Of a stretch of 46,108 nucleotides of DNA, positions 9,314 to 22,228 are shown one piece after another. Position numbers and translations under genes: made by a program. Origin of the DNA: Perkinsus olseni (Eukaryota > Perkinsozoa > Perkinsida > Perkinsidae). The notes under the pieces are model-generated. The model saw only the letters and a program-made list of their open reading frames with translations. It was not told the origin of the DNA and did no database searches. Location of the stretch: positions 1 through 46,108 of the forward strand of contig JABANP010000428.1 of the NCBI GenBank assembly GCA_013115135.1. Direction: 5' to 3'. The stretch's first letter is position 1, and each line of letters begins with the position of its first letter.

Positions 9314-12300
9314 ATGGTTCGCATTCTCGCTTTACTTTGCGCCTCGACTGCTATCGCCGTGTACGGTGAGGACGCCAGGAAGTTCCGAAGATGCGACCAG
9401 GTAGGACAGCGGGTCACCTGAGACTCGTAATTGCTCCTGCTAGGGCTCCTTCTGTCGTCGATTTCGCAAATGGGTTGATCGGGCACAGACTTGTCAAGCC
9501 GGAGAGTGGCAAGGCGCCTGGTACATCGATAGTGAAGTATCAAGGCCGACCAAGACCGAGCCTATGAGGTTGGAACTCCATAATAGAGTAGGCCAATGCG
9601 GCTCGGCTCATCGTATTCGAAGCCTTTCCTACTTTTAGTACGACTCCTCGACACTCCTCCAGTTGGAGGTGCAGCTCCACAAGGACATCGTCGGGCGGTG
9701 TGGTATTGTCCGTGTCACAGTAGACGAAAGGGACTCCATTTTCCCTAGGCATGCCCGTGACTAGCGACGTGCTCCGGCATGGCGATGTACAGGTACCGAA
9801 TACCCAAGAACGACGTCGTGATGGATGATTCCTTACCTATCATATCATGGGCAGAAGTCGAGTAAGTCAGTGAGCCGTCATGGCAGTGTAATCAGGGGTC
9901 GTTGTATTTTTGATAGGTATGAGCAGGACGACCGAGGTGTCACACTTCTCGTGACGACGGATCCTCGGCACCGTTGTAAAGTTCATATTGGCTTCGACCC
10001 CGTCCAAATTGATGTGTAGGTTGATGTTCTCAGGTTGCTTCTGCTTGTGAGGCACGTTCGGAATTCGGACGTCTGAGCGCTTTTTGCCAGGTCGCACAAC
10101 GATAAGCCGGTGATAAGTGTCAACAAGGACGGGCTTATGAATTTTGAAGTCTATCGGCGGAAGGCAGAAGGCTCCATTCAGGCTAAGGCAGAGGGAGACA
10201 CCAGTGTCGCGGATGCGACTGAGATTGGTCCGCAACTTGTAGGTAACCATATCGAGCGAATGTCTTCTCTTCCAGATACATCTGATTTGTGGCAAGAAAC
10301 ATTCAACTCGTTCGTTGACACTAAACCTCGCGGGCCAGCTGCTGTTGGCGTTGATGTGACTATGGTGGCATCCCGACATGCTTACGGCCTAGCCGGTCAC
10401 TCGACGAGCCTTGACCTGCCGCGCTTCGAGGACCCGTATAGGATTTACAACACCGACGTTTTTGAGTGAGTCGTCTTTGCCCTGGTCTACGCTGCTCGTT
10501 CGACTGATTCTTGCTTCCTAGGTATCCAGTTGACTCGCCAACCTCTTTGTATGGTGGGTCGCCCTTCCTCCTTTCCTTCCACTACAAGGATGATCCTGAT
10601 CACGAGGCCAACTTCGACCAACCTTTTGTTAGCGGATTGCTCTGGAACAACCCGTCGGAAACATTTGTGAAAGGTGAGTGAGTCGGTCCTCTGGCCTCGA
10701 CTCGAGTGGAGGCTGGAACTTCTCACGGCATTATTCACGCAATGATGGTTCTTTTCCCCGTATTCAGTTGATACCCCACATCATCATGAGAAGGAGATCC
10801 AACAGCCTCTTCACGACGCTAAGTCTTGGTTCCTGTCGGAATCAGGGATAATTGATATGTTCATCCTCACTGGTCTGGAGCCCTACGAGGTAATATGGCA
10901 GATGGTTCGAGGGCATTCGGATGAATTGATCGGTAGGTTCTATACAAGTACCATACTGTCACAGGATTCCCATCTACTATTCCGATGTTCGCCTTGGGCA
11001 AGCATCAGAGCCGATGGAACTACGACGACGTCGCTGATGTTAAAACAGTGAACCAAAAGTATATTGCTTGTTAATGTAATCGCGCTGAACCAACTCTTTT
11101 CGTGTAGATTCGATGCTAATGATGTCCCGCTTGATGTGCTATGGCTGGACATCGAACATACTGATGGCAAACGCTACTTCACCTGGGACAAGGACAGATT
11201 CGCCGACCCTCAAGAGATGCTCGAAAGTGTGGTTAAAACGAAGAGGAAGATGGTGGCCATCGTTGATCCTCACATCAAAGTGGATGATGACTACAGTGTA
11301 TACGAGAGGTTTGAGGCCGAGAAGGCATTCGTGCAAAGCAAGGAGGGTTCGCCTTTCGTGGGTTCATGTTGGCCCGGTAACTCCAAGTACCCCGACTTCA
11401 GTGATGTGAAAGTCAGAGCCATTTGGTCAGAACTATTCAATTTCACTCAGTACAAGGGTTCTAGTGAGGACTTGTACATATGGAACGATATGAATGAACC
11501 ATCGGTCTTCGACGGTCCTGAGATGACTATGCCGCGTGATGTTGTACATCACTCGAATGTCGAGCATCGAGACTTGCACAACTTGTATGGTATGTATGTC
11601 CATCGAGCTTCTTATGAAGGAATGCTGGCTCGATCGCAGGGTAAGCGTCGACCGTTCGTGCTGTCAAGAAGCTTCTTCACTGGGTCGCATCGGTATGGTC
11701 CGATCTGGACCGGCGACAACATGGCTGACTTCGTCCATCTGGCCCATAGCGTGCCGATGCTCCTATCAATGGCTGTGAATGGCATGTCTTTCGTGGGTGC
11801 GGACGTGCCGGGGTTCTTTGGTAACCCAACTAATGAGCTCTTTATCCGATGGCATCAGCTGGGGGCTCTCGCATATCCCTTCTATCGCGCCCATGCCCAT
11901 TTGGACACTCTCAGAAGGGAACCATGGATGCTGGGGCCGGAGGCACTTGAACATGTTAGGGGAGCCGTGAGTGTGAGGTATACATTAATGCCTATGTGGT
12001 ACACTTTGTTTATGGAATACTCGCTGGGTGGGAGACCCGTTATACGTCCTTTATGGTTTGATAATCATGATGACATCAACACATTCTCGGAGGCGACTCA
12101 GAATACGCACATCATGGTGAGTATACACGGAATCGCTGCTGCTGTTGTTGTTGCTGCTGCTGAAGAAGATTGGGAATCAGGTTGGCGATGATATCCTCGT
12201 CAAGGCGGTGTCCCACTCCGTGGAGAGGAGTATGAATGATCATGTATATCTGCCTCAGTCTAGACATGCTCATGATGGATGGTAGGCCCGTCTCAGCAGT

Positions 12301-13210
12301 TTTGCCATCAGCTGATAGGGCGTAGAGTACTGGCCCACACGGATAGGCCCCTCTAGGTATGACTTCTACACGTTTGACTGGAAGACGGGAGGTTTGGATC
12401 ACGAGCTGAGATTGCCAGCTTATTCGGTACCCATGTATATGCGTGCTGGAAGTATTATCAGCAGAAAGATGAGGAGAAGAAGGTCCACACAGGCCATGGA
12501 CAACGACCCGTGAGCACTACTGACTGCAGCCGCTGTTTGCTTCGTAGCTTTGATGCGGCAGGTACACCGTCTTCGTGAACTGTGCCATAGACCCCGCGGA
12601 GGGCGGTATGATGGCCCATGCTTCGGGGAGGCTCTTTATCGATGCCGGCGACGGATACGAGCACTTGAAGGGGGAATTCCTCTACATGAAGTTCGATTAT
12701 CGTTACAGGACATTGAAAGTGGATCCTCGGCGCGCAGTTATCTTTATAAGTTAACAGCTTTTTCTTAGGCTGAGCCTCTGAGTATCCCTCTCCACGACAC
12801 ACTAGATGACAAAGGGAGACCGACGCGAATCCACGGGAAGCTGTCGGGATGGCCACAGATGAGGCTGGGCGTAGAGAGGCTCGTCTTCGTTGGCTCCACC
12901 GTTGCGCCAGATGAGATCAAGTACATTTCAGTTTGTCACCCACGAGCATTCATCGGTTACCAGATACATCGATTCGACCGGCGAGCAGGATTTGCTATTC
13001 ACCATCACTGATATGGGACTGTCACACCCACCTCGGTGCGAGCTTTCGGTATCTTGGCATCCGCGACGATCGTCTGATAGGTTCCACATTGTGGTCAAGC
13101 GTCCGCCAATAACATTGGGCAAGTATGACTGGCGTATAGAGCTGAGAGGGCTCAACTTCGCCAAGGTCAAAGGCAGATACCACACCTTCGCTGACAGCTC
13201 AAAACTATAG
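9314..13210 (+). CDS. GANAB: Glucosidase II catalytic (alpha) subunit, GH31
   Basis: Fifteen exons: 9314-9400, 9444-9536, 9639-9748, 9793-9861, 9917-10015, 10091-10465, 10522-10673, 10768-10932, 10965-11058, 11108-12116, 12181-12281, 12357-12509, 12562-12718, 12769-12920, 12964-13210. They sum to 3063 nt (1020 residues). The enzyme removes the two inner alpha-1,3-glucoses from N-glycans in the ER and so controls calnexin-type folding. Signal peptide MVRILALLCASTAIA; mature start KFRRCDQGSFCRR matches the family N-terminus. GH31 marks: WLDIEHTDGKRYFTWD, nucleophile Asp542 in WNDMNEPS, acid/base Asp618 in TGDN, and RAHAHLDT. Intron 3 (9749-9792) must use a GC donor to keep frame; all others are GT-AG. 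The 12719-12768 donor could also be placed 18 bp later in the same phase. No ER-retention signal is seen, as usual for alpha, which relies on the beta subunit. Confidence 0.93.
12137..12168. repeat. Trinucleotide run inside glucosidase II intron 10
   Basis: A GCT/GTT trinucleotide run (GCTGCTGCTGTTGTTGTTGCTGCTGCTGAAGAAG type) sits wholly inside intron 10 (12117-12180). It contributes no residues if that intron is removed, and the exon-exon join keeps the conserved strand HIMVGDDILV. Confidence 0.8.
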
Positions 13211-13473
13211 GTACAGAAGCATCAAGAGATGGCCAGCATGGGCCCGTCGTATGGCACTGGTGGCAGCACAGCTCGGTGAGAGACTGACCAACATGTTATG
13301 GACATATCGCTTTCTGGTTGCTGATAGGAATGGTTTTTGTGTTGTTGAAGTGTCAACGGCTTACTTGAAGCCTCAGCCACAGTTGTGGGTCTTCTTACGT
13401 TTAAAAGCGGTCACCAAAGTGAACCCCTCGGTGTGCTCACTGGAAGTGGTTTCGAGATTTTTAATTCCTATAC

Positions 13474-16400
13474 ATGGGCCTACGGTACTCTACTTATCCA
13501 GGGTATGTTGTAGAGCCGGCTTCGAGTGTGAAGCTCTCACAAGTAGACTCCTATCTGAATGACTACCCGGAGATATCACAGGAAAGGAAGTGTCATGTCG
13601 CTTCCTACAAACTGTTCAAGGTAGTGGAAGCGCATGACTAGGGAGTAGCGTCGTGACGGGTCATCGGGTCATATGGACACCTCGCTTCCAGCCATAAGGA
13701 AGCTTGTTCATGACTACATTATGTGGCGCCGCCCGTCCTTGGATATCGTGCTCAGAGAGTCTTGATGTCAACTGTACTACTGGGCAGGTATTCCTCTTCG
13801 GATCCCCGATCACCCCAGCTGTAGAGTTCATTGGCAAGCTCTTCGTGCCAGCACTAGTCCAGCAACAGCCGCAGGCCCCCACCTCTGGGCAACTCGGCGG
13901 GGAAGGGGAATCTGGTTCATCTCCGGCCGCCGGATTGAAGCGGACCTTCGGGAGCGAAAGCGATCTCGCTAAAGTAGCGCAGAGTGGCGACCTGCTACCC
14001 TGTGTCGATGGAGGTTTTACTCACGTGATCAGAGTAGCCGAGCATCCACACCTCCTCGAGTACGTGGAGGAGGCGATTCTATAACGACCCAATTCCTGGA
14101 GCCGATAAGGATGTCATTAGTAATACAGTAGCTTGGTATACTGCGAGGGTAATGCTGACGCATCACTCGCGAGTTCTTCAGATTAACTTGCGCAATGAGT
14201 ACGCAGCGCAAGCAGTGCTGTATCCGAATCTCCTGCCCTACTCCAACGTCCTGGTTTCCGATTCTAGTGCCGTCATAGTTCGACAGTAGTCGGGGTGGTT
14301 CTCAGTACAGAGCCTGGTACAGGTTACTCTCGACCAGGTACATGCAACACACATTGACCGATCGGCTCTTTGCTCAACCAACACTTACGGAAATGATGAA
14401 AATGTGGATCCTGTAAGAAAATAATTGCAGCTGAATAGTATGCCGTGTCAGGAGTATCCGTATCCGTCTTGTGCGTGTGAGGAGCTCTGGTTGTGAGTAG
14501 GGGAGCGTTGAGAGACCATTAGACTTGGTGCTCCTTGCTGTCTGCAGTGAGCTATTGCGTAGCCCAACGGTATTGGGCCTCGTCCCACTTTGCCTTCTGC
14601 TCCTCCTGAGTATCATCGCATATTCAAAGCAGATACCAGCTCATCTGTGCACTGGCTCAACTCCACGCTCTTGGCCGAGTTCATGGGGACTTAAAAACGG
14701 AGAATGTCTTTATTGTTGGTGGAAGCGAGCAGGTCAACAAACGGGCATCGTTTTTTGTATAATTGGACCCGACAGGTTATGCTTGGCGACCTGGGCTCCT
14801 TTGGAATCATGAAGCCCGTCACCCTACCAGCCGGGGAGAAGGCTAGTGCCGTATTCTCGTTGTTTTTCGCCACAGCTTCGGGTATCGCTCCACCTGGTGG
14901 AGAACTCGCTGGGATGGACCGAGAGATTTCTCAGAGAGGAGTATTAACGGAGAAGGCCGTTTTATACTAACTTCTCCTGCCTTTCAGTACATGGCGAGGA
15001 ACCGGTGCTATATCGCGCCCGAAAGGTTCTGTAGCGATGATGGCAGCAGCAGCAGCGGTGGTGGTGGCCTAGGAGTCGTAACGGGAGAATCGGTAATCAT
15101 CTCTTCGGTTTGTGGAGTCTGGCGCTCGTCCATACTCGGTGCAACGCCTTCAGGTTCTCTCCGCCAACCATCAGCGTTTTGACTCCTTCAGTCTGGGATG
15201 TTGTACTGCTGAGATCTTTAGCGCTGACCATTCTCACACCATTTTCGACCTGCCGGACTCCCTCAAAATGTATTGTCTCCGACTACTGCGGTACTCTTCC
15301 CAACGGTCGCTGCGCTGACCATTAGGCACTCTCTGGTCCGCAGTGGTGGAAGGCCAGATAAAGAGTCTGAGGCACATGTGGCTCAGGCGACACAACACGT
15401 CCATGTAAGACCTACGTTTAGGTTCTCAGGGTCTATCCCGCTTGTCTCATCTAGGCTTTCGTTATCAAGGACCGCTACTGTCATACTTTCAGAACCCTCG
15501 AATACGCAAGTTGGTCGCATCTCTGCTGTCCCTGGATCCAGCCTCGAGACCACTACCATTATCTCTTCTTATGACGCCCATAGCGCGGCCCGATAAGGAG
15601 GGTGATGATGAGTGTGAGGAGTTCCCCCTCTTTCCTAAAGCATTTGGAGAAGCCTTACTGCCTCTATGTGAGCAGCATCCAAGCGCTGTTGAGTGCACGG
15701 CCTGCCTCCTGATGCATAGGTGTGGTTATTCAATCCAACCCAATATACATGGCGGCTGATATGCGAATAGGTCTCCTAGTGCATAACCTACCTTACCTGA
15801 TACTCATGCTGGTAATTCCGTGTACCAATAGCAGCAGCAACACTGATCAGCACTGTGCTCAGGTACCTCGAGATATTCTGCTCGAGCATCTCAAGAAGAT
15901 TGGTTCAATCAACACCGACAAAGAGCCGGCGGCTGCCCGTCATATTTTTGAAGCTGTGAGGAAACTGGTCTCCAGGAACTGCCCTGACGTCGACGATAAT
16001 ACTCTCAGCGCTGTAGGCTGCGAAGGCTATTGCCGTTCTGGTAGTCCAAGACTCAGGCAGGCCCTCAGGTTTACGAAAGTTCCCAGAGCCAGCAGTTTGC
16101 CTTCTTTCAAAACCAAGAGTATGTCCAACGTCCGGAGGCAACGAACGGGGAGCATCAAGCCACCACACGTAGCCCACCCGCGGCTTATGCTGCGGTCGGT
16201 TACTTCGTATTTTAGCCCGTTACGATCCCCTGGCATGTGGCAGCCTGGACGAGGGTCATCCGTTCCCCCATCCGCAGCTGAGGCCCTCATGTTGTAGGGC
16301 CTTTCATGGTATGCTGCTGTCACTGTGGAGGAGAAGTGCGGAGGCTCACTGTCAGGGAGGGAAGGTGCATGGACTGTTACATTTCTTTGTGTTGAGTCCA

Positions 16401-19400
16401 CTGCGATGGGATTTAGGTCCTGGCTGATTGGGAAAAACATCTGTCTCGGAATATGACAGAGTTACTGCTTCTCCTGTTCCCCACCGGACCCATTGTCCCT
16501 GAGGCAGAGCTCGAGGGCACCGATGGCAGTAACGGTGATCGAGATGTCCTCTTTGTTGTCGTCGGTAAGGTAGCTCCTGTCACTGTAACCAGTCGATGAA
16601 GAGGTTTCCGTCAGGTATGATAACATCGGCCGGGCATGCAGGCAGTCACCCTCGGGCTCGGCAGGTATCACTAATGATGCTCGGTATGCCGCAGTCCTCA
16701 CTGCCAGCATTATCAACATTGTCGCCTTCTCTCCTCAGAGACCCTGGCTCCCTTCTGCAGCCGTCATACCTTGCTCGAGCTTGTGGTCCCCCATTGCCAT
16801 GCAGCACTGAGTACTGAGCCCACGGCTGAGTGCCGAACACAGGCAAGCCGCTCACTTTGCAGTCGCTTTTAGTGGTATCCTTGATAGGCTCTTCGTTCAC
16901 TCGTCGCTGCACTCGAGTGTATCCCCCACACAGCTGATACCGAAGAGTCGCTGTACGCATCGGGTCAGTTCGGCGGAGTGGCGGACACCGGTGAGCAACC
17001 CAAACATGTGTCTAGAGTTACTTGTAGGCCCCCTGTTTGTTCGTGCTCGACAGGTTCCGTCTACAGCCTTTTCGTGGACTACTTATGGCCGGTGCTGCTA
17101 TCACTCATCGCCACGAGATCGGATGCTAATCTCCTTTCCTACTCTGCTCATGCCGCTGTTAAGCTGGCCGAACTCTCCGTTACCATTGCAGAGATGTCGG
17201 CACTGCCGGTAATAGGCGGTAACAGAGTGGTCACGGGCTCTCACTTTTACACCTCATCAGTCCGGTGACTCGGCTACTAGCCTCGAGGCGATCCGAACAG
17301 CTATGCATAATTTCGTGGCTACTTATCTTCAGCAAGTATTCCAACGAGCGCCTCCAGGGAACAACTTCTCAGCAAGAACTCCAAGTGGTAGTAGGTCGAA
17401 CTCCACTGGCGTCGGAAGCAGCATGATGCTAGAATTATCCTCAGGTCGGGTGGTGTCCTCGAGCACAGCTAGTACCCACAGCCCGGACCCCGCCCATCTG
17501 CCGCCCAGGGCGGCTGAGGCAGTGAAACTAGCGGTTCTCGAAGTGAGCCTACAGAGTGAGATTGCATCTTACCACAATCCGTCAGGCGCTACCAGAATTT
17601 GCCGCGTTACTGCCGCCGTGTTCTCAAGAGCCAGACTCGGCACAGAACCAGAATATCAGAGGGCCACAGGGTAATGCAGCAAACCCATAGTTCGGGCAAC
17701 TCGATGACTCAGATGCGCCCATATCCTCCCTTACGGTTCCGCCTATCATTGCCCAGAGCCTCTCGCCTGGCCCAGAGCCCTCTAGGCAGAACAAAGAAGA
17801 GAGCGGAGGGAAATCCCCAGACAGAGGCCTTACTCTCCCTTACCTCATGTGTTTTCTCAATGACCCCAACCCTCAAGTTAGAGTAGCCTTCTGTCGTTTG
17901 GCCCCGAAGTGTGCCAACGTATTGGGACCATTCGCCGGTGATGTGGCTCTACTCCCGTAAGCACCTCTCGTCATCAAATCCACAGTCTATCCAGTATCTC
18001 CCAACTTCTGTATCCTCCCGGCGAGCTGTCATATTTACGCAATCGGCGTGAGTTTCCGCTGCGTTTCAATGATATATCAAGCTTTTGTGGAGGAATGAAA
18101 CAGATGTCGTGTACTTGTGTCAAAGGACTGCTGAGGTGTGGTCGTGGTTCTTAGCAGTGCATTGGAAGGTACTTCACTCAAACATTATTGAAGGAGGTCG
18201 GGGACGACAGGCTTACCCTCGCAGCTCTCATGGGAGCAACGGAGTTGCTGGAGGGCTACAAGACTGTACCTGAGGAAGGTATATAGACACTAGAGAGATG
18301 CTCCCGATGATGAACCGTTGTTAGGCCCAAACTCAGTTCATCGAGAGTCGGTTATGAGATTCGCCGAATCTGCTGTGCCGTACCTATGCCACCCTAATGT
18401 CACCATACAGGCTGCTGCCAAGGGTTTGCTGTGCAATATTACTAAACGACACATCGGGGAGGCTCTTCAGTAGGATATCCCTCGTGAGGCTCCCGATCTG
18501 CAGCAAGCCCTGGCTCCCATGCAGGTACGTCTATCTCAGGCGGCGCGCATTTGCTGACCTCAGGGGAGCCGACTATCTTCCTAAGGGATGGCGATGTTTC
18601 GCGGACCTCGAGGGTCTCTATCCTGTATCGTATGACCTGGTACTTGGCCAACAAGCTACCGAGGTTCTCCAAGATAAAATTGGGGCTGCAAGAATAGAGT
18701 TAGCTAAGAAATTCTACCGAGGCACAGCGTCTCATGGTGTGGCTATGGGAGAGCCAGGGCCAGTGAGCACCTCGGGCCCCATGCAGATCATCAGAGTGCC
18801 CATATCTAATCCCAACGTCCCGGCCATCCTACCCTATGCTCTTATAGCAGAGGCTGACGATCCGCTGGGCTTCGAGGGTCACGTGAACAAGCTTCTCAAG
18901 GACTGGCGGGCACGCCATCTACTATTGCCTCCTCCGAGACCTGCATTGGGGATATTGAACCGCCTGGATGGGTCCCAGGAGACGCTTTATGTGAGTAGGA
19001 AAAAACTACAAATAGTCAACGAGATCCGAGGAGTCCTTGGAAGTGAGGCGGAAAGCTACGGCATGTATGGTCATAGGAAGGTGCGGGCCCAGGTGAGGAG
19101 GCAATATCGTCAGGAGGAGCTCAATGCAAGGTGGAGTTGACTTCAGAGGCTCCATTTGCAATGTCGTGCCGGAGTTGACCCCCCAACCATAGAAGCGACG
19201 GAATCTCAGCCAGAGGCTCGTGCCGTAGCTCAGGAAGCGTCTCCTGTTGCCGCGGACCACAATAGTAAGTGGGCCCCGGATGTTGGTCATCATTTGATGG
19301 CGTTCTATGCTTTATACAGGTACGAGCAGTGGGTCCTCGATCTCCGTGGGTTCAGTGCAGTCGGCATCAATCCCGCCTGCTGGTGGTATAGACATGGATA

Positions 19401-21121
19401 ATGCGACTGGCTCCAATGATTCTTCTGGGTGGGTTCGGTTATCTGTCTCTAACTGCGGCAGCAGCCTCAGGTACTCATTGGCCACTCCTACTGCTTGGCG
19501 GCCTGGAGGCTTCCTCGTTGGTACCATTTATGACTTTGAGTACGACTTTGGCGACGCTGTAATACCGCAGGACGGACTAGGTTCCTCTGCGCAGCTAGCC
19601 GGCGGCAGGGGTGCCGCCCACAGGACACCGGTAGGCTCGGTTTCTTTGAGGCCTCTTCTTCTTGTTGTTCGATCCGAATAACCAGAGCACTCCGATTAAG
19701 TATGAATTCAGGTAGTAGCAGTGGATGCCAGTGATGATGGCCGCTTGATCATGGCGATGGGAGGAAATGGCACGGTGAGACTTCGGTGTTGCGAGTCTTT
19801 GCCTTAAAAGAGTCGGCTGACCATAAAACACCGGCTGCATAATCGTTATGTTCAGCTTCGTGCCTGGCGTGGCCACATCCTCGAGGAGGATATTGCGCCG
19901 ACCAGTAGCAAGATAGTAACACTCCCTGACGAGGAGATCCACCAGGCTGCGGTATTATCTTACAACTTTCCAATGAAGGCCATGCGTAATTGCAAATCAG
20001 TAGTTGTGGGCGGGTCTACACCATCCCTATATGTTTATCGGATGGATGCTCCTGGTAAGACGACCTTCTAAGCCGCAGCAGAGTCAGCATCGGGGTTCCT
20101 CTCAGGCAACGAGCCTGTCGTGTCGTTCAAAGCTCCTACTACTACTGGCACGGCATCTGTCTTATTTGATGGTGGCATATCAGCTATCGAAAGTCTCGAT
20201 ACTGACGTCGAAAACGTTGTGGTCGCTGCTAACCATCACGGCAGCGTCTTCGGCTTCGACGTTAGAGCAGGCCGCTGCGTCTTCAGCGTGGCTGAGCCCG
20301 ATAGGTCTGTGGGTGTGCCGACTAGTATACTATGCTCCTCCGATGGTAGGACGACAGTCCTCGGTACGCGATCGGGCTTCGTTCGCTTGTTCGACGTTCG
20401 ATACTTATCTCATCGGACTCGAACGTATAAGTTGTCCCAGGAGGGCGCCGGCGTGGGAGTACTCCCCATCACAGCGATGTGCAACTCCTTCCAAGGAGGG
20501 AACAAGTCTTTCTGGCTTGCTGAGGGCACTCGTGGAATGATGGCTCTGTACGACTTCACTTCGCTCGATGCCGACATCCGCCCGGTCAAGCTCATGCTCT
20601 CCGCCGAGCAGCACGGCTCTATTAATCTACCAGTTTTGGCCGATATGGGCTCGCAGCCAAGACAGAACTTCTTAGTCGGGGCCGACGTACTAACGCAGCG
20701 AGTGAAAGAGTGTGCGGATCCCAGTAGCCTGACAGTGCGGTCGATGCTGGAGATTTCTACGTCTCGTGGAGGCCCTTGGACTTTACTCAGCGCGGGGAAT
20801 GATGCCATTGTCCGATACTGGCAGCCTCAAGAGGCGGGGATCGCCGTACCACTGTCAAACCAGTCCCCGAGGGTCCCGCTGCAATTGGGAGGAGTTCAGG
20901 TCATGACGAATCCACGTTGCGTAACTCCAACCGGCTCCCAAGCCTCTACGATGGCTCGTGCCCAAGGTTCCGCCGATACTCCTGCGCCCGATGAAGGCGA
21001 TTTTGGTCTTAAAGTTGCAGATGGGCATAGGGATACCATACTGGACATGTGTGTGTTCTCCTTGCAATATGATGTACTTGTTACTGCTGGTCGTGATGGT
21101 CTGATAAAGATTTGGCGATAA
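13474..21121 (+). CDS. VPS15: Vps15-type PI3-kinase regulatory subunit (pseudokinase-HEAT-WD40)
   Basis: Large multi-exon gene. Vps15 anchors the class III PI3-kinase Vps34 to endosomes and autophagic membranes. The start gives MG (possible N-myristoylation), then QVDSYLNDYPE as in the family. Exons placed with confidence: 13474-13620, 14338-14412, 14630-14714, 14776-14940, 14988-15092, 15175 onward, 19712-19774, 19856-20054 and 20106-21121. Kinase marks: GRVHGDLKTENVF (HGD in place of HRD, as in Vps15), LGDLGSF in place of DFG, RCYIAPERF, FSLGCCTAEIF, and RKLVASLLSLDPASRP. HEAT-like helices follow (YLWPVLLSLI; LPYLMCFLNDPNPQVR; VPYLCHPNVTI), then WRPGGFLVGTIYDF and WD40 blades ending GRDGLIKIWR, the canonical C-terminus. 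About 13690-14285 holds a long insertion in the N-lobe, and a Ser/Gly run follows APERF. Several middle exon borders (15.3-19.3 kb) are not fixed. The part from 19141 on lies in the inverted repeat. Confidence 0.85.
14965..14971 (+). promoter_or_regulatory. TACTAAC branch-point-like site in a Vps15 intron
   Basis: The 47-bp intron 14941-14987 carries a perfect TACTAAC heptamer, with the branch A 17 nt before the AG acceptor and a pyrimidine-rich stretch between. Most other introns here lack this exact heptamer. Confidence 0.6.
15041..15068. repeat. AGC/GGT trinucleotide run in Vps15 coding sequence
   Basis: Consecutive AGC then GGT codons encode a Ser4-Gly4 stretch just after the YIAPERF motif of the Vps15 kinase-like domain. 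Such a run is likely a replication-slippage insertion in a surface loop. Confidence 0.8.
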
Positions 21122-21231
21122 TTATTGTGAACTTTTCACTCAGTCACTCATCAGTCTTGTCGAGCTGCTAGTCAATCGTTGGAACCATTTGTCCGACCAC
21201 GGGGCGTTACCCTCGGGTGGTTTGCCAGTGG

Positions 21232-21870
21232 TCACTCGGCAGTGTCAGCAACTCTGTATCCGAAAGTGATTATTGGAGGGTTGTTGTCGGGCCTCGCTAG
21301 AGCTCTTCTCCGTGTCGTTTTTCGGGGATAAGGCCGCGTACTCTGCTGAGTCTTGGTGTTGGGCCCGACTTTCATCGACCGCGTGTGAGGAACATTAGCC
21401 GCTCGCCTTCGATGCGACGTAGGACGGGTCACGTTAATGACCGACATCATATGGTCTGCCCACTTTAGCTCATCGTCGAACCACGTGCTTCCTGTTGGTA
21501 GATCATTCTCGAATATTCGCACATGCTGGGAGGTATTTATCCGGAACCCGTTTGAGTCAATTAGTGAGTAGATTATAGGAGATGTATTAAAATTATCCCA
21601 GGAGACTCTGAGGAGTTTTACGAGAGGACCGCACAGACGTGGAGAACCGGAAGTTGCTCCCGCCGCGTGAATTTGCGCAAACCACAAACGACTTGGAATG
21701 ACGTTAACGGGCACGTTGAAGCCCGCAGCCCTCCCGATCTTCCACCACGAACTGACTGCTGGCCCCTGGACGACTTTAGCCCGCGCGGGGGTAATTCGTG
21801 GCGCGCGCGAAGATGAAAGAAAAATGCGTCGCAGGTGTGCTATTATAGCACTGCTATAACGCTACAGTAA
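21232..21870 (-). CDS. Hypothetical protein, minus strand
   Basis: An open frame on the minus strand, about 210 codons stop to stop, with an internal Met at 21714 that would give 160 residues. I do not recognise a family. The composition looks coding: WKIGRAAGFNVPVNVI, SWDNFNTSPIIYSLIDSNGF and FENDLPTGSTWFDDELKW alternate hydrophobic and polar residues, and the C-terminal third is Arg/Lys/Thr-rich (HRRRAANVP, RKTTRRRALAR). There is one good NxS/T site. Two upstream frames (22031-21843 and 22098-21862) may hold 5' exons, but I could not choose between them. It ends 110 bp from the Vps15 stop, tail to tail, and its 5' end faces the acyltransferase start, suggesting a shared divergent promoter region. 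Confidence 0.45.
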
Positions 21871-22228
21871 ATGATTGTTGCCAAGTAACTTTCTGGGCCC
21901 CGCGCAGTAGTCCATCCCGTTTCGTCGGCAGTAGTATCTGCAGCGTGTATATGACGTTCCGTTCCTCCCTTGTCTAACAGGGTGAGCCTCGTCTCTGAAT
22001 ATATTGGCTCCTGCGTGGTGGTGCGGGACATCGTCCTGGATCAGTTCAGCCCCACCCATCAAGTTAGCTCTGCTAGTTGTTGCCAAGAAATGAACCACTC
22101 ACGGAAAGGAGAATGTGTGTCTGTTGCGGGCTCCGCTGATGCCCGCTCCTGTAAGAGTATCACCTGAGAATGATTGGTTTTTGCTGCTTGCTGAGGGATA
22201 GGTCGTAAGCTCTGGAAGTCGACGTTGA

